A DNA stretch of 12,326 bases from JBOGZD01 sp050697155 (GTDB taxonomy: Bacteria; Actinomycetota; Thermoleophilia; Solirubrobacterales; 70-9), in the NCBI GenBank assembly GCA_050697155.1, contig JBOGZD010000086.1, positions 1-12,326 on the forward strand, in the 5' to 3' direction. Under the pieces are notes generated by a model. It ran no database searches and had not been told where the DNA came from. It was given only the letters and a program-made list of their open reading frames with translations. Position numbers and translations under genes: made by a program. This document shows, piece by piece, positions 6,397-12,182 of this stretch (positions are counted from its first letter, which is position 1; each line of letters begins with the position of its first letter).

Positions 6397-7215
6397 CTAG
6401 ACCTTCTCCTCGCGCAGCGACTTCGGCTGCCTGTCTGCCCGCAGCCACGGCGGCGCGGTGGTGCCGAGCTTGACGACGAGGTAGAGGTGCGCCCCGATCA
6501 AGGCGATGATCAGGCCCGGGACGAGCAGCATGTGGACGGCGTAGAAGCGCGGCAGCGTCGTCCCTCCGAACTCGGCTCCGGCGCGCAGGAAGTCGGCCAG
6601 GTACGGCCCCAGCACCGGGCCCGAGGCGGTGATGTTCATCGCCACGATCGTCGCCCAGTAAGAGCGCTGGTCGAACGGCAGCAGGTAACCGGTGAGCCCC
6701 ATGACCAGGGTGAGGATCAGGAGCACCACCCCGATCACCCAGTTGAGCTCGCGCGGGTACTTGTAGGCCCCGAAGAAGAACACCCTGCCCATGTGGAGGA
6801 AGATCAGGATGATCATCAGCGTCGCCCCCCACTTGTGCAGGCCGCGGACGAACTCGCCGAGGAAGACGTCGTTGGTCAGGTGGGTGATCGAGTCGTAGGC
6901 CTCGGTCGGCGAGGGCACGTAGTAGAAGGCGAGGAAGACGCCGGTGAGCGCCTGCATCGCGAACGCGAACAGGGTCGCCGAGCCGAGCGTGTAGAACCAG
7001 TTGGTTCCCTTGGGAACCTTGCGGTAGAGCAGCCCGGTGAGGAACGGCGAGGCGCCGGTGCGCTCGTCGACCCAGCCGACGAGGTCGACCGGCGCCTCCT
7101 TGGCGCGTTCGACCAGCGGCGACGCCGTCGCGCCGTCGCCGTCGGGGGCGCCGTCGGGGCGCTCGCCCGGCTTCGAGGGCTTTCGCAACGCGGCTGGCAG
7201 CGGCAGCTTCGGCAT
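6397..7215 (-). CDS. qcrB: Cytochrome b6-type subunit of menaquinol-cytochrome c reductase
   Basis: The 272-aa protein is the heme-b-carrying N-terminal part of cytochrome b. Four heme ligands are visible: His127 and His141 in one helix (13 residues between) and His228 and His243 in another (14 between). The 14-residue spacing in the second helix is the b6 and Firmicutes pattern; mitochondrial-type cytochrome b has 13 in both. GYLLPFDQRSYWAT (176-189) belongs to the quinol-oxidation-site region. Residues 1-55 form a hydrophilic, Pro/Gly-rich extension longer than in most relatives. Hydrophobic segments fall near 77-99, 130-150, 158-180 and 224-250. It is 10 nt downstream of qcrA and 2 nt before qcrC. 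The ATG has no clear Shine-Dalgarno sequence, so translation may be coupled to qcrA. Confidence 0.95.
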   Translation of the reverse strand: MPKLPLPAALRKPSKPGERPDGAPDGDGATASPLVERAKEAPVDLVGWVDERTGASPFLTGLLYRKVPKGTNWFYTLGSATLFAFAMQALTGVFLAFYYVPSPTEAYDSITHLTNDVFLGEFVRGLHKWGATLMIILIFLHMGRVFFFGAYKYPRELNWVIGVVLLILTLVMGLTGYLLPFDQRSYWATIVAMNITASGPVLGPYLADFLRAGAEFGGTTLPRFYAVHMLLVPGLIIALIGAHLYLVVKLGTTAPPWLRADRQPKSLREEKV

Positions 7216-7225
7216 CAGCGTCGGG

Positions 7226-7885
7226 TCAGGGTGCCGGCGCGGTGGTCGGTCGCGGCGGATAGAGGTACTCCCAGATCCCGCCGGTGAACTCGCCCGGGTC
7301 GCGGGCGCGCACCGGCTCGAGCTGCGACGTGACGCTGTAGCGGGGGCCGATCTCGAGCGCGCCCGCGCGGACGCGGGTCTGGAAGCGGTCGAGCGGCCTC
7401 ACCGGCGGGCCGCCGATCACCTGCCCCTCGAAGTCGTAGATGCCGCCGTGACAGGGGCAGATGAAGTTCCCCGCCGCCTGCACGAACCGCACCGGGCAGC
7501 CGAGGTGGGCGCATCGGGTCGAGATCGCGATGAACTCGTTCGGGTCCTCGCCGAGGTCCTCGCTGCCGCGGCGGACGTAGACGGTCGTCTTGCCCATGTC
7601 GCCGACCCCCTCGACGATCGTGATCACCGCTTGGCGGTAGGTGTCGGAGCTGAAGTCGTCGGGCGATCCAACCCCTGCCCAGGTCTCCTCGGGGTTGTCG
7701 AACATCGGCGCCAGGGCGAAGCCGACCGCGGGCAGCGCGATCGCGCCGACGGCGACGCCCCCGACGGCCTGCACGCCGAGCCCGAACACCGTGCGCCGAG
7801 TCATCGACTCGCCCTCGAAGTACCCCGGGGGCTTGGGCTTCTCCGGGGCGGCGCCCCGGGGCTTCTTTTCCGCCGCGTCAGCCAA
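7226..7885 (-). CDS. qcrA: Rieske iron-sulfur subunit of menaquinol-cytochrome c reductase
   Basis: The 219-aa form contains the two [2Fe-2S] ligand boxes CAHLGC (125-130, ligands Cys125 and His127) and CPCHGG (143-148, ligands Cys143 and His146). Cys130 and Cys145 are placed for the usual disulfide. A single hydrophobic anchor (about 34-60) is preceded by TRRTVFG (29-35), a twin-arginine motif, so export by Tat is expected. It accepts electrons from menaquinol at QcrB. Two starts compete. TTG 7885 lies just after the upstream stop and adds a Lys/Pro-rich lead of 27 residues. ATG 7804 has GAGGG 7 nt upstream and would place the twin arginines almost at the N terminus. I give the longer form because EGESMTRR reads like a continuous conserved stretch, but this is open. 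Confidence 0.93.
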   Translation of the reverse strand: MADAAEKKPRGAAPEKPKPPGYFEGESMTRRTVFGLGVQAVGGVAVGAIALPAVGFALAPMFDNPEETWAGVGSPDDFSSDTYRQAVITIVEGVGDMGKTTVYVRRGSEDLGEDPNEFIAISTRCAHLGCPVRFVQAAGNFICPCHGGIYDFEGQVIGGPPVRPLDRFQTRVRAGALEIGPRYSVTSQLEPVRARDPGEFTGGIWEYLYPPRPTTAPAP

Positions 7886-7886
7886 G

Positions 7887-8501
7887 TCAGGAGAGGGGGT
7901 CGGGGCGGAAGTCTAATGCGTTGGCAGCCTCGGTCAGGGCGCCCTCGAGCGCCGCTTCGCGCGCAGTCGCCAGCGCGGCCGACCACAACTCGCCGGCCGC
8001 CGGCGGCGAGGCCTCGCGCAGCGACCCCTTGGCCTGCGCGTGGGCGTCGGATGATCCGCAGCCGACCGCCACCGCGCTCGCCAGCCACAGCGACTCGCCC
8101 TCGCGCCGGGCGCGATCGGGCGCTCGATCGCCGCCGTGCGCCTGCGCGGCGAGGCTGATCAGGTCGGCGAGCTCGCGGACGGCGGCGAGGTCCTCGAGCG
8201 CCGCCAGCCGCTCGAGCCCAAGCGCGTAGAGATAGTCGCCGGCGAGCAGGGCGAGATCCGCGTCGGCCCCGGAGAGGAGCCGCGGCGTCGCGTAATGGAG
8301 CAGGTAGCCCTCCCGCATCGCCTCGACCACGAACGCGTACTCGCCCGGGGCCGAGGCGGCCCGCGGACCGGCCGCGGCGAGCGAGCCCAGCGCGGAGACC
8401 TCGTCCGCCGGCTCGACGACGTGGGCCGAGATCACCGAGCGCTCGGCGCGAAGCTCCTCCGCGAGCGCTTCGAGAACGGCCGTCCCGGGTCGCTCGCGCA
8501 T
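7887..8501 (-). CDS. Prenyl-synthase-like protein without catalytic aspartate motifs (tentative)
   Basis: I do not recognise a named family for this 204-aa protein. It is mostly helical and rich in Ala, Leu and Glu. The stretch LLAGDYLYALGLERLAALED (85-104) resembles the helix after the first aspartate motif in trans-prenyl synthases; the polyprenyl synthase in this same operon has GDLLFSRAFAEL (121-132) at the matching place. EAMREGYLLHYATPRLL (60-76) sits where the DDxxD region would be, but no DDxxD occurs anywhere in the protein, so it should not be catalytic alone. A partner subunit like HepS of two-component heptaprenyl synthases is one possibility; another is a structural protein for the bc complex. 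Its stop is followed after 1 nt by the TTG candidate start of qcrA. A TAGCCT box is 7 nt upstream of its ATG. The gene itself is well supported by its tight packing; the function is speculative. Confidence 0.75.
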   Translation of the reverse strand: MRERPGTAVLEALAEELRAERSVISAHVVEPADEVSALGSLAAAGPRAASAPGEYAFVVEAMREGYLLHYATPRLLSGADADLALLAGDYLYALGLERLAALEDLAAVRELADLISLAAQAHGGDRAPDRARREGESLWLASAVAVGCGSSDAHAQAKGSLREASPPAAGELWSAALATAREAALEGALTEAANALDFRPDPLS

Positions 8502-8508
8502 CCGCGGC

Positions 8509-8514
8509 AGGCTA
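8509..8514 (-). promoter_or_regulatory. Candidate internal -10 box before the qcr part of the operon
   Basis: The minus strand reads TAGCCT (TANNNT), with 7 nt between it and the ATG at 8501. There is no Shine-Dalgarno sequence in that gap. It lies in the 39-nt gap after hemL, the largest gap inside the long operon, so the prenyl-like, qcrABC, menG and polyprenyl synthase genes could have their own leaderless start. No -35 match is evident. Confidence 0.4.
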
Positions 8515-8540
8515 GATGACCGAGTCCCGCGCCGGCCCGG

Positions 8541-9869
8541 TCAGCCGAGCGCCTCGGCGAACGCCTCGGCGGCGGCGCCAACGGTGCGCTCGATCGCCGC
8601 CTCGTCGTGGGCGAGGGAGACGAACCAGGCCTCGTACTGGGACGCCGGCGGGTAGATCCCGCGGTCGAGAAGCGCGCGGCAGAAGCGCCCATACGCGTCG
8701 TGGTCGCAGCCGGCGGCGGCGGCGAAGTCGCGCACCGGGGCGTCGCTGAAGAAGGGGGTCACCAGCCCGGGCACGGACACCACCTCCACCGGACGGTCGG
8801 CGGCGACCTCGCGCAGCCCGCCGGCGAGCCGGCCGGTGAGCGCGCGCAGGCGCTCATAGGCGCCGGCGTCGAGCTCGGCGAGGGTGGCGAGCCCGGCGGC
8901 GGTCGCAAGCGGGTTGCCTGAGAGCGTCCCGGCCTGGTAGACGTCGCCGCTCGGGGCGATCAGCTCCATCAGCTCGCGGCGCCCGCCGTAAGCCGCGGCC
9001 GGCAGGCCGCCGCCGATCACCTTGCCGAGCACGGTGAGATCGGGCTCGACTCCGTAGAGCTGCTGGGCGCCGCCCCGCGCCACACGAAAGCCCGAGATCA
9101 CCTCGTCGAAGACGAGCAGCGCTCCGTTCGTGTCCGCCGCCTGACGCAGGAACTCGAGTAGCTCCGGCTCGGGCGGGACGACGCCCATGTTCGCCGGGAT
9201 CGGCTCACAGACGATCGCGGCGAACTCGTGCGGGGACAGCGCCCGCGCGAGCGCGTCGCGATCGTTCCAGGGGACGACCACCGTCTCGGCCGCCTGCGCC
9301 GCGGTCACCCCCGGGCTCGCCGGGATCGCGTGGGTCGCGAGGCCCGAGCCGGCCTCGGCGAGCAAACCGTCAACGTGGCCGTGGTAGGCGCCGGCGAACT
9401 TCAGCACCCGGTCGCGCCCGGTAGCGGCGCGCGCGAGCCGGATCGCGCTCATCGACGCCTCGGTGCCGGAGTTGACCAGGCGGGCCATCCGCACCGACGG
9501 CATCCGGTCGACGATCTCGGCGACGAGCTCCGCCTCGGCCTCGGTCGGCGCGCCGTAGCTCGTCCCGCGCGTGGCGGCGTCGCGCACGGCTTCCGTCACC
9601 GCCGGGTGGGCGTGGCCGAGGATCAGCGGCCCCCACGAGCAGACCCAGTCGATGAAGCGGTTGCCGTCGACGTCGATCAGCTCGAAGCCCTCGCCGCGCT
9701 CGACGAAGATCGGGTGCTCGCGGCCGATCGCCCGCATCGCCCGCACCGGCGAGCTCACCCCGCCGGGCATCAGGCCGACGGCGCGCGCGTAGAGGACCTC
9801 TGAGGTGCGAGTGTCCAGCGCCGGGGCGCGACTGGCGACTGGCGACTGGCGACTCGGGCCGTCGCTCAG
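8541..9869 (-). CDS. hemL: Glutamate-1-semialdehyde 2,1-aminomutase
   Basis: This PLP enzyme converts glutamate-1-semialdehyde to 5-aminolevulinate, the first dedicated tetrapyrrole precursor. Numbered from the GTG at 9887, motifs are PGGVSSPVRA (41-50), NSGTEA (139-144), the PLP-ring aspartate in DEVISGFR (261-268), the Schiff-base lysine Lys289 in LGKVIGGG, QAGTLSGNPLA (318-328) and the C-terminal IYPPASQYEAWFVSLAH (411-427). All key residues are present. I place the start at CTG 9869: GGGAGGAGG at 9877-9885 sits exactly 7 nt upstream, the same spacing as for the AhbAB, qcrC and polyprenyl synthase genes, and CTG overlaps the upstream stop as CTGA. GTG 9887 is in frame but has no Shine-Dalgarno sequence. 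CTG 9818 would remove an unconserved segment built on a heptamer repeat. The next ATG (9770) is too late for the family. Confidence 0.95.
   Translation of the reverse strand: MSDGPSRQSPVASRAPALDTRTSEVLYARAVGLMPGGVSSPVRAMRAIGREHPIFVERGEGFELIDVDGNRFIDWVCSWGPLILGHAHPAVTEAVRDAATRGTSYGAPTEAEAELVAEIVDRMPSVRMARLVNSGTEASMSAIRLARAATGRDRVLKFAGAYHGHVDGLLAEAGSGLATHAIPASPGVTAAQAAETVVVPWNDRDALARALSPHEFAAIVCEPIPANMGVVPPEPELLEFLRQAADTNGALLVFDEVISGFRVARGGAQQLYGVEPDLTVLGKVIGGGLPAAAYGGRRELMELIAPSGDVYQAGTLSGNPLATAAGLATLAELDAGAYERLRALTGRLAGGLREVAADRPVEVVSVPGLVTPFFSDAPVRDFAAAAGCDHDAYGRFCRALLDRGIYPPASQYEAWFVSLAHDEAAIERTVGAAAEAFAEALG
9829..9854 (-). repeat. Heptamer tandem repeat at the hemL 5' end
   Basis: On the plus strand the unit GGCGACT is repeated about 3.7 times without error. 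Translated in the hemL frame it gives residues around SRQSPVASR, which are not part of the conserved aminomutase fold. Seven is not a multiple of three, so any gain or loss of a unit would shift the hemL frame if translation begins upstream of it. Confidence 0.9.
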
Positions 9870-10993
9870 GAGTGCGCCTCCTCCCACTCCCGGTAGTCAT
9901 CCGTGAAGTAGTGGAGCCGGACCTTCTTGAACTCGGTCGACGAGTAGAGGGTGGCCCGATCCTGCCCGTGGAGGTCGTGCTCCTCGGCGATCGAGTCGAG
10001 GATCGCGTCGCACTCGTCCTTCGAGCGCCCGTGCGCCATCGTGAACACCGAGTAGGGCCAGTCAGGATAGGTGGGGCGCTGGTAGCAGTGAGAGATCCCG
10101 CGCACCGCCGCCATCCGCGCGCCGACCTCGAGGATCGCCTCGTCGGGTACCCGCCAGACGCCCATCCCGTTGGCCGAGAAGCCGGCACGCCGGTGGTAGA
10201 GGATCGCCGCCACCCGGCGCAGCAGCTTGCGCTCGACCATCCCCTCGAGGTGGGCGAGCAGCTCCTCGGTGGACAGCGAGCAGCGCGCGGCGGCCTCGTC
10301 GTAGGGACGCTCGACCGCCTCCATCGGGCCCTGCAGCGCCCGGACCACCTCGACGTCGAAATCGTCGTAGGGCTGAGGCTCGAGCTCCCGCGGTGGCGAG
10401 GCGTCGACCGCGGCCGCGAGCGCCTCGGTGTCCTTCTCCATCTCGAGGTTCATGTTGATCTTGAACAGCCGCAGCGTCGGCAGCTCGCGGATCGACTCCG
10501 CCCCGGTGAGCCGCTGCAGTACCTCGAGCGTCCCCTCGAGCCCGAGTCGCGAGTCCGGCGGCGTCGCAATCGTGAACCAGAGATTGAACTCGTGGGTGCG
10601 CAGGTAGTTGTGCGAGACCCCCGGGTGCGAGTTGATGATCGCCGCGGCGCGGTGGGGGTTCTCGGCGTCGACCCTCGCGGCGACCAGCATCGAGGCGTAG
10701 CCGAGGGCGCGGGTGTCGAAGATCGGGGTGATCTCGCGGATGATCCGATCGGCGAGCAGGCGCCTGGTGCGCTCCAGCGTCTCGTCGACGGTCAGCTCGG
10801 CCTGCTCGGCGACCTGCCGGTAGGGCTCGGGGTCGAGCGGGAAGCTCGACTGGAGCAAGTTCATCAGCCGCTTGTCGGAGTCGTCGAGCGGCACCGCCGC
10901 GCCGTCGCGGCGCGAGCGGACCTTCGGCCTCACGCCAGGCGCCTCAACAGCGGCGCGGCTCGGCTTCGCTCCGCTCCGCCTCACTGCAGCCAT
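9866..10993 (-). CDS. Fused AhbA-AhbB-type siroheme decarboxylase
   Basis: The 375-aa protein is two Lrp/AsnC-like modules in tandem, each a helix-turn-helix-like domain plus an alpha/beta domain. The first module (about 36-185) carries HPGVSHNYLR (123-132) and FNLWFT (136-141), typical of AhbA/NirD-type halves. The second (about 208-360) carries RRVAAILYHRR (259-269), GFSANGMGVW (271-280), CYQRPTYPDWPYSVFTMAHG (303-322) and STEFKK (352-357), typical of AhbB/NirL/NirH-type halves. Family members decarboxylate siroheme acetate side chains to give 12,18-didecarboxysiroheme for alternative heme or heme d1 synthesis. Databases often label such proteins AsnC regulators. The ATG at 10993 overlaps hemB by 13 nt and has AAGGAGG 7 nt upstream. 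Placement between hemB and hemL supports a tetrapyrrole role, either catalytic or as a heme sensor. The family call is strong; the exact reaction here is inferred. Confidence 0.88.
   Translation of the reverse strand: MAAVRRSGAKPSRAAVEAPGVRPKVRSRRDGAAVPLDDSDKRLMNLLQSSFPLDPEPYRQVAEQAELTVDETLERTRRLLADRIIREITPIFDTRALGYASMLVAARVDAENPHRAAAIINSHPGVSHNYLRTHEFNLWFTIATPPDSRLGLEGTLEVLQRLTGAESIRELPTLRLFKINMNLEMEKDTEALAAAVDASPPRELEPQPYDDFDVEVVRALQGPMEAVERPYDEAAARCSLSTEELLAHLEGMVERKLLRRVAAILYHRRAGFSANGMGVWRVPDEAILEVGARMAAVRGISHCYQRPTYPDWPYSVFTMAHGRSKDECDAILDSIAEEHDLHGQDRATLYSSTEFKKVRLHYFTDDYREWEEAHS
9877..9885 (-). promoter_or_regulatory. Ribosome binding site deciding the hemL start
   Basis: The minus strand reads GGGAGGAGG, an excellent match to the anti-Shine-Dalgarno sequence, inside the last codons of the AhbAB gene. 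The gap to CTG 9869 is 7 nt. It overlaps the codons immediately following GTG 9887, so it cannot serve that start. Confidence 0.7.
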
Positions 10994-11952
10994 CCAGCCG
11001 CCTCCTTGGCGAAGTAAGTGACGACGATGTCGGCGCCCGCCCGGCGGATCGAGGTCAGCGTCTCGAGCGCCGCGGCGCGCTCGTCGAGCCAGCCGTTGGC
11101 GGCCGCGGCCTTGAGCATCGAGTACTCGCCCGAGACCTGGTAGGCGCAGACGGGCATCGCCGAGCCGTCGCGGACGGCGCGGATCACGTCGAGGTACGGC
11201 AGCGCCGGCTTCACCATCACCATGTCGGCCCCCTCGGTGACGTCGAGCCGGACCTCGCGCAGCGCCTCGCGCGCGTTCGCGGGATCCATCTGGTAGCCGC
11301 GCCGGTCGCCGAACTCGGGGGTCGAATCCGCCGCCTCGCGAAACGGCCCGTAGAACGCCGAGGCGTACTTCGCCGAGTAGGCGATGATCGGCGTCTGCGG
11401 GTGGCCCTCCTCGTCGAGCTGATGGCGGATCACCCGCACCCGGCCGTCCATCATGTCGCTCGGGGCGACCGCGTCGGCGCCGGCCTCGGCGTGCGAGATC
11501 GCTGTCTTGGCCAGCAGCTCGAGGGTGATGTCGTTGGCGACCTCGCCGTCGCGCACGAAGCCGCAGTGGCCGTGCGACGTGTACTCGCACAGGCAGACGT
11601 CGGTGATCACGAAGAGGTCGGGGTGGGCCTCCTTCAGCGCCCGGACCGCGAGCTGGACCACGCCCTCCTCGTCGTATGCCCCCGACCCGGTCTCGTCCTT
11701 CTGCGCGGGGATCCCGAACAGCAGCACCGCGCCGATCCCGACCGCCTGCAGCTCGGAGGCCTCGGCGACGAGCTCGTTGATCGAGAAGCGCTCGATACCC
11801 GGCATCGACTCGACCGGCTCACGGACGCCCTCGCCGGTGACCACGAACAGCGGCTGGACCAGGTGCCGCGGGGAGACCTCGGTCTCCCGCACCAGGTCGC
11901 GGATCCCGGGAGTGCGGCGCAAGCGCCGCATCCGGGTGGCGGGAAAGCTCAC
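10981..11952 (-). CDS. hemB: Porphobilinogen synthase (delta-aminolevulinic acid dehydratase)
   Basis: HemB condenses two 5-aminolevulinate molecules to porphobilinogen. The 323-aa product has the cysteine-rich zinc site DVCLCEYTSHGHCG (118-131; Cys120, Cys122, Cys130), marking the zinc-dependent class. The Schiff-base lysines are Lys195 in AYSAKYASAFYGPF (191-204) and Lys248 in MVKPALPYLD (246-255). RRGYQMDPAN (217-226) is also typical. It is the first gene of the operon, with AhbAB overlapping its end by 13 nt and hemL following. The start is GTG 11952 or ATG 11931. I favour GTG because a TAGAAT box lies 7 nt before it, as expected for a leaderless transcript. Open frame further upstream (to 12201) is Pro/Arg-rich repeat translation and not HemB-like. 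Confidence 0.96.
   Translation of the reverse strand: MSFPATRMRRLRRTPGIRDLVRETEVSPRHLVQPLFVVTGEGVREPVESMPGIERFSINELVAEASELQAVGIGAVLLFGIPAQKDETGSGAYDEEGVVQLAVRALKEAHPDLFVITDVCLCEYTSHGHCGFVRDGEVANDITLELLAKTAISHAEAGADAVAPSDMMDGRVRVIRHQLDEEGHPQTPIIAYSAKYASAFYGPFREAADSTPEFGDRRGYQMDPANAREALREVRLDVTEGADMVMVKPALPYLDVIRAVRDGSAMPVCAYQVSGEYSMLKAAAANGWLDERAAALETLTSIRRAGADIVVTYFAKEAAGWLQ
11001..11007 (-). promoter_or_regulatory. Ribosome binding site of the AhbAB gene
   Basis: The minus strand reads AAGGAGG inside the last codons of hemB, 7 nt before the ATG at 10993. It decides the start, since the reading frame is open far upstream within hemB. Confidence 0.8.
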
Positions 11953-11959
11953 CCGCCGG

Positions 11960-11965
11960 ATTCTA
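11960..11965 (-). promoter_or_regulatory. Candidate -10 box of the hemB operon, leaderless configuration
   Basis: The minus strand reads TAGAAT, close to TATAAT, with 7 nt between it and GTG 11952. This places the start point at or next to the start codon. No Shine-Dalgarno sequence lies in the gap and no -35 hexamer is clear. It is an A/T island in otherwise very G/C-rich DNA. Confidence 0.5.
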
Positions 11966-11997
11966 GGTGGGGGAGGTGGTGACGCCGGCGCGGGTGG

Positions 11998-12081
11998 GGG
12001 GATCCAGGCGGTCTCGGTGGCTCGGGCGGTGGGGCGCGGGCGGTGGTGGTGGGGATCCAGGCGGTCTCGGTGGCGCGGGCG
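11998..12081. repeat. 31-nt direct repeat, 53-bp period, upstream of hemB
   Basis: The copies at 11998-12028 and 12051-12081 both begin GGGGATCCAGGCGGTC and differ at one base (T12022 versus G12075). They are separated by 22 bp of G-rich sequence and lie just upstream of the candidate hemB -10 box. Tandem duplication or paired protein-binding sites are possible readings. The copies are direct, not inverted, and there are only two. Confidence 0.85.
12024..12054 (+). other. Possible G-quadruplex sequence
   Basis: Four plus-strand G tracts (12024-12026, 12031-12034, 12038-12040, 12051-12054) are separated by loops of 4, 3 and 10 nt, fitting a three-tetrad G-quadruplex with one long loop. It is on the template strand upstream of hemB. 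In DNA this GC-rich such patterns also arise by chance. Confidence 0.4.
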
Positions 12082-12142
12082 TGGCTGGCCGGTCACGTAG
12101 GGGAGGGGTCTGCCGGCCTGGTCGTAGGACGCGAGGGTTTGC

Positions 12143-12182
12143 GGCGCCCGGGGCGCCGGTCTTGGCCCGGGCTCACCCGGGC
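12143..12182. terminator. Two adjacent GC-rich hairpins
   Basis: GGCGCC at 12143-12148 pairs with 12152-12157 across a 3-nt loop. GCCCGGG at 12165-12171 pairs with CCCGGGC at 12176-12182 around the loop CTCA. Together they could end transcription arriving from the right on the minus strand before the hemB promoter. No U tract follows either one, so this is only a candidate. Confidence 0.35.

Noticed and set aside
6395..6832. Extension of the qcrC frame to 6832
   Set aside because: It is an out-of-frame reading of qcrB, and a strong Shine-Dalgarno site precedes GTG 6394.
9866..10993. Plain AsnC/Lrp transcriptional regulator
   Set aside because: The helix-turn-helix-like parts invite this label, but the long AhbB-type motifs in the second half and the AhbA-type HPGVSHNYLR in the first are characteristic of siroheme decarboxylases.
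10994..11590. Extension of the AhbAB frame upstream to 11590
   Set aside because: This part lies antiparallel in no sense but overlaps hemB in another frame on the same strand, is Arg/Gly-rich without family motifs, and a perfect Shine-Dalgarno sequence fixes the start at 10993.
9829..12081. Heptamer array and 31-nt repeats as CRISPR or mobile-element ends
   Set aside because: The heptamers have no spacers, the longer repeats occur only twice, they are direct rather than inverted, and no cas, transposase or integrase gene is present.
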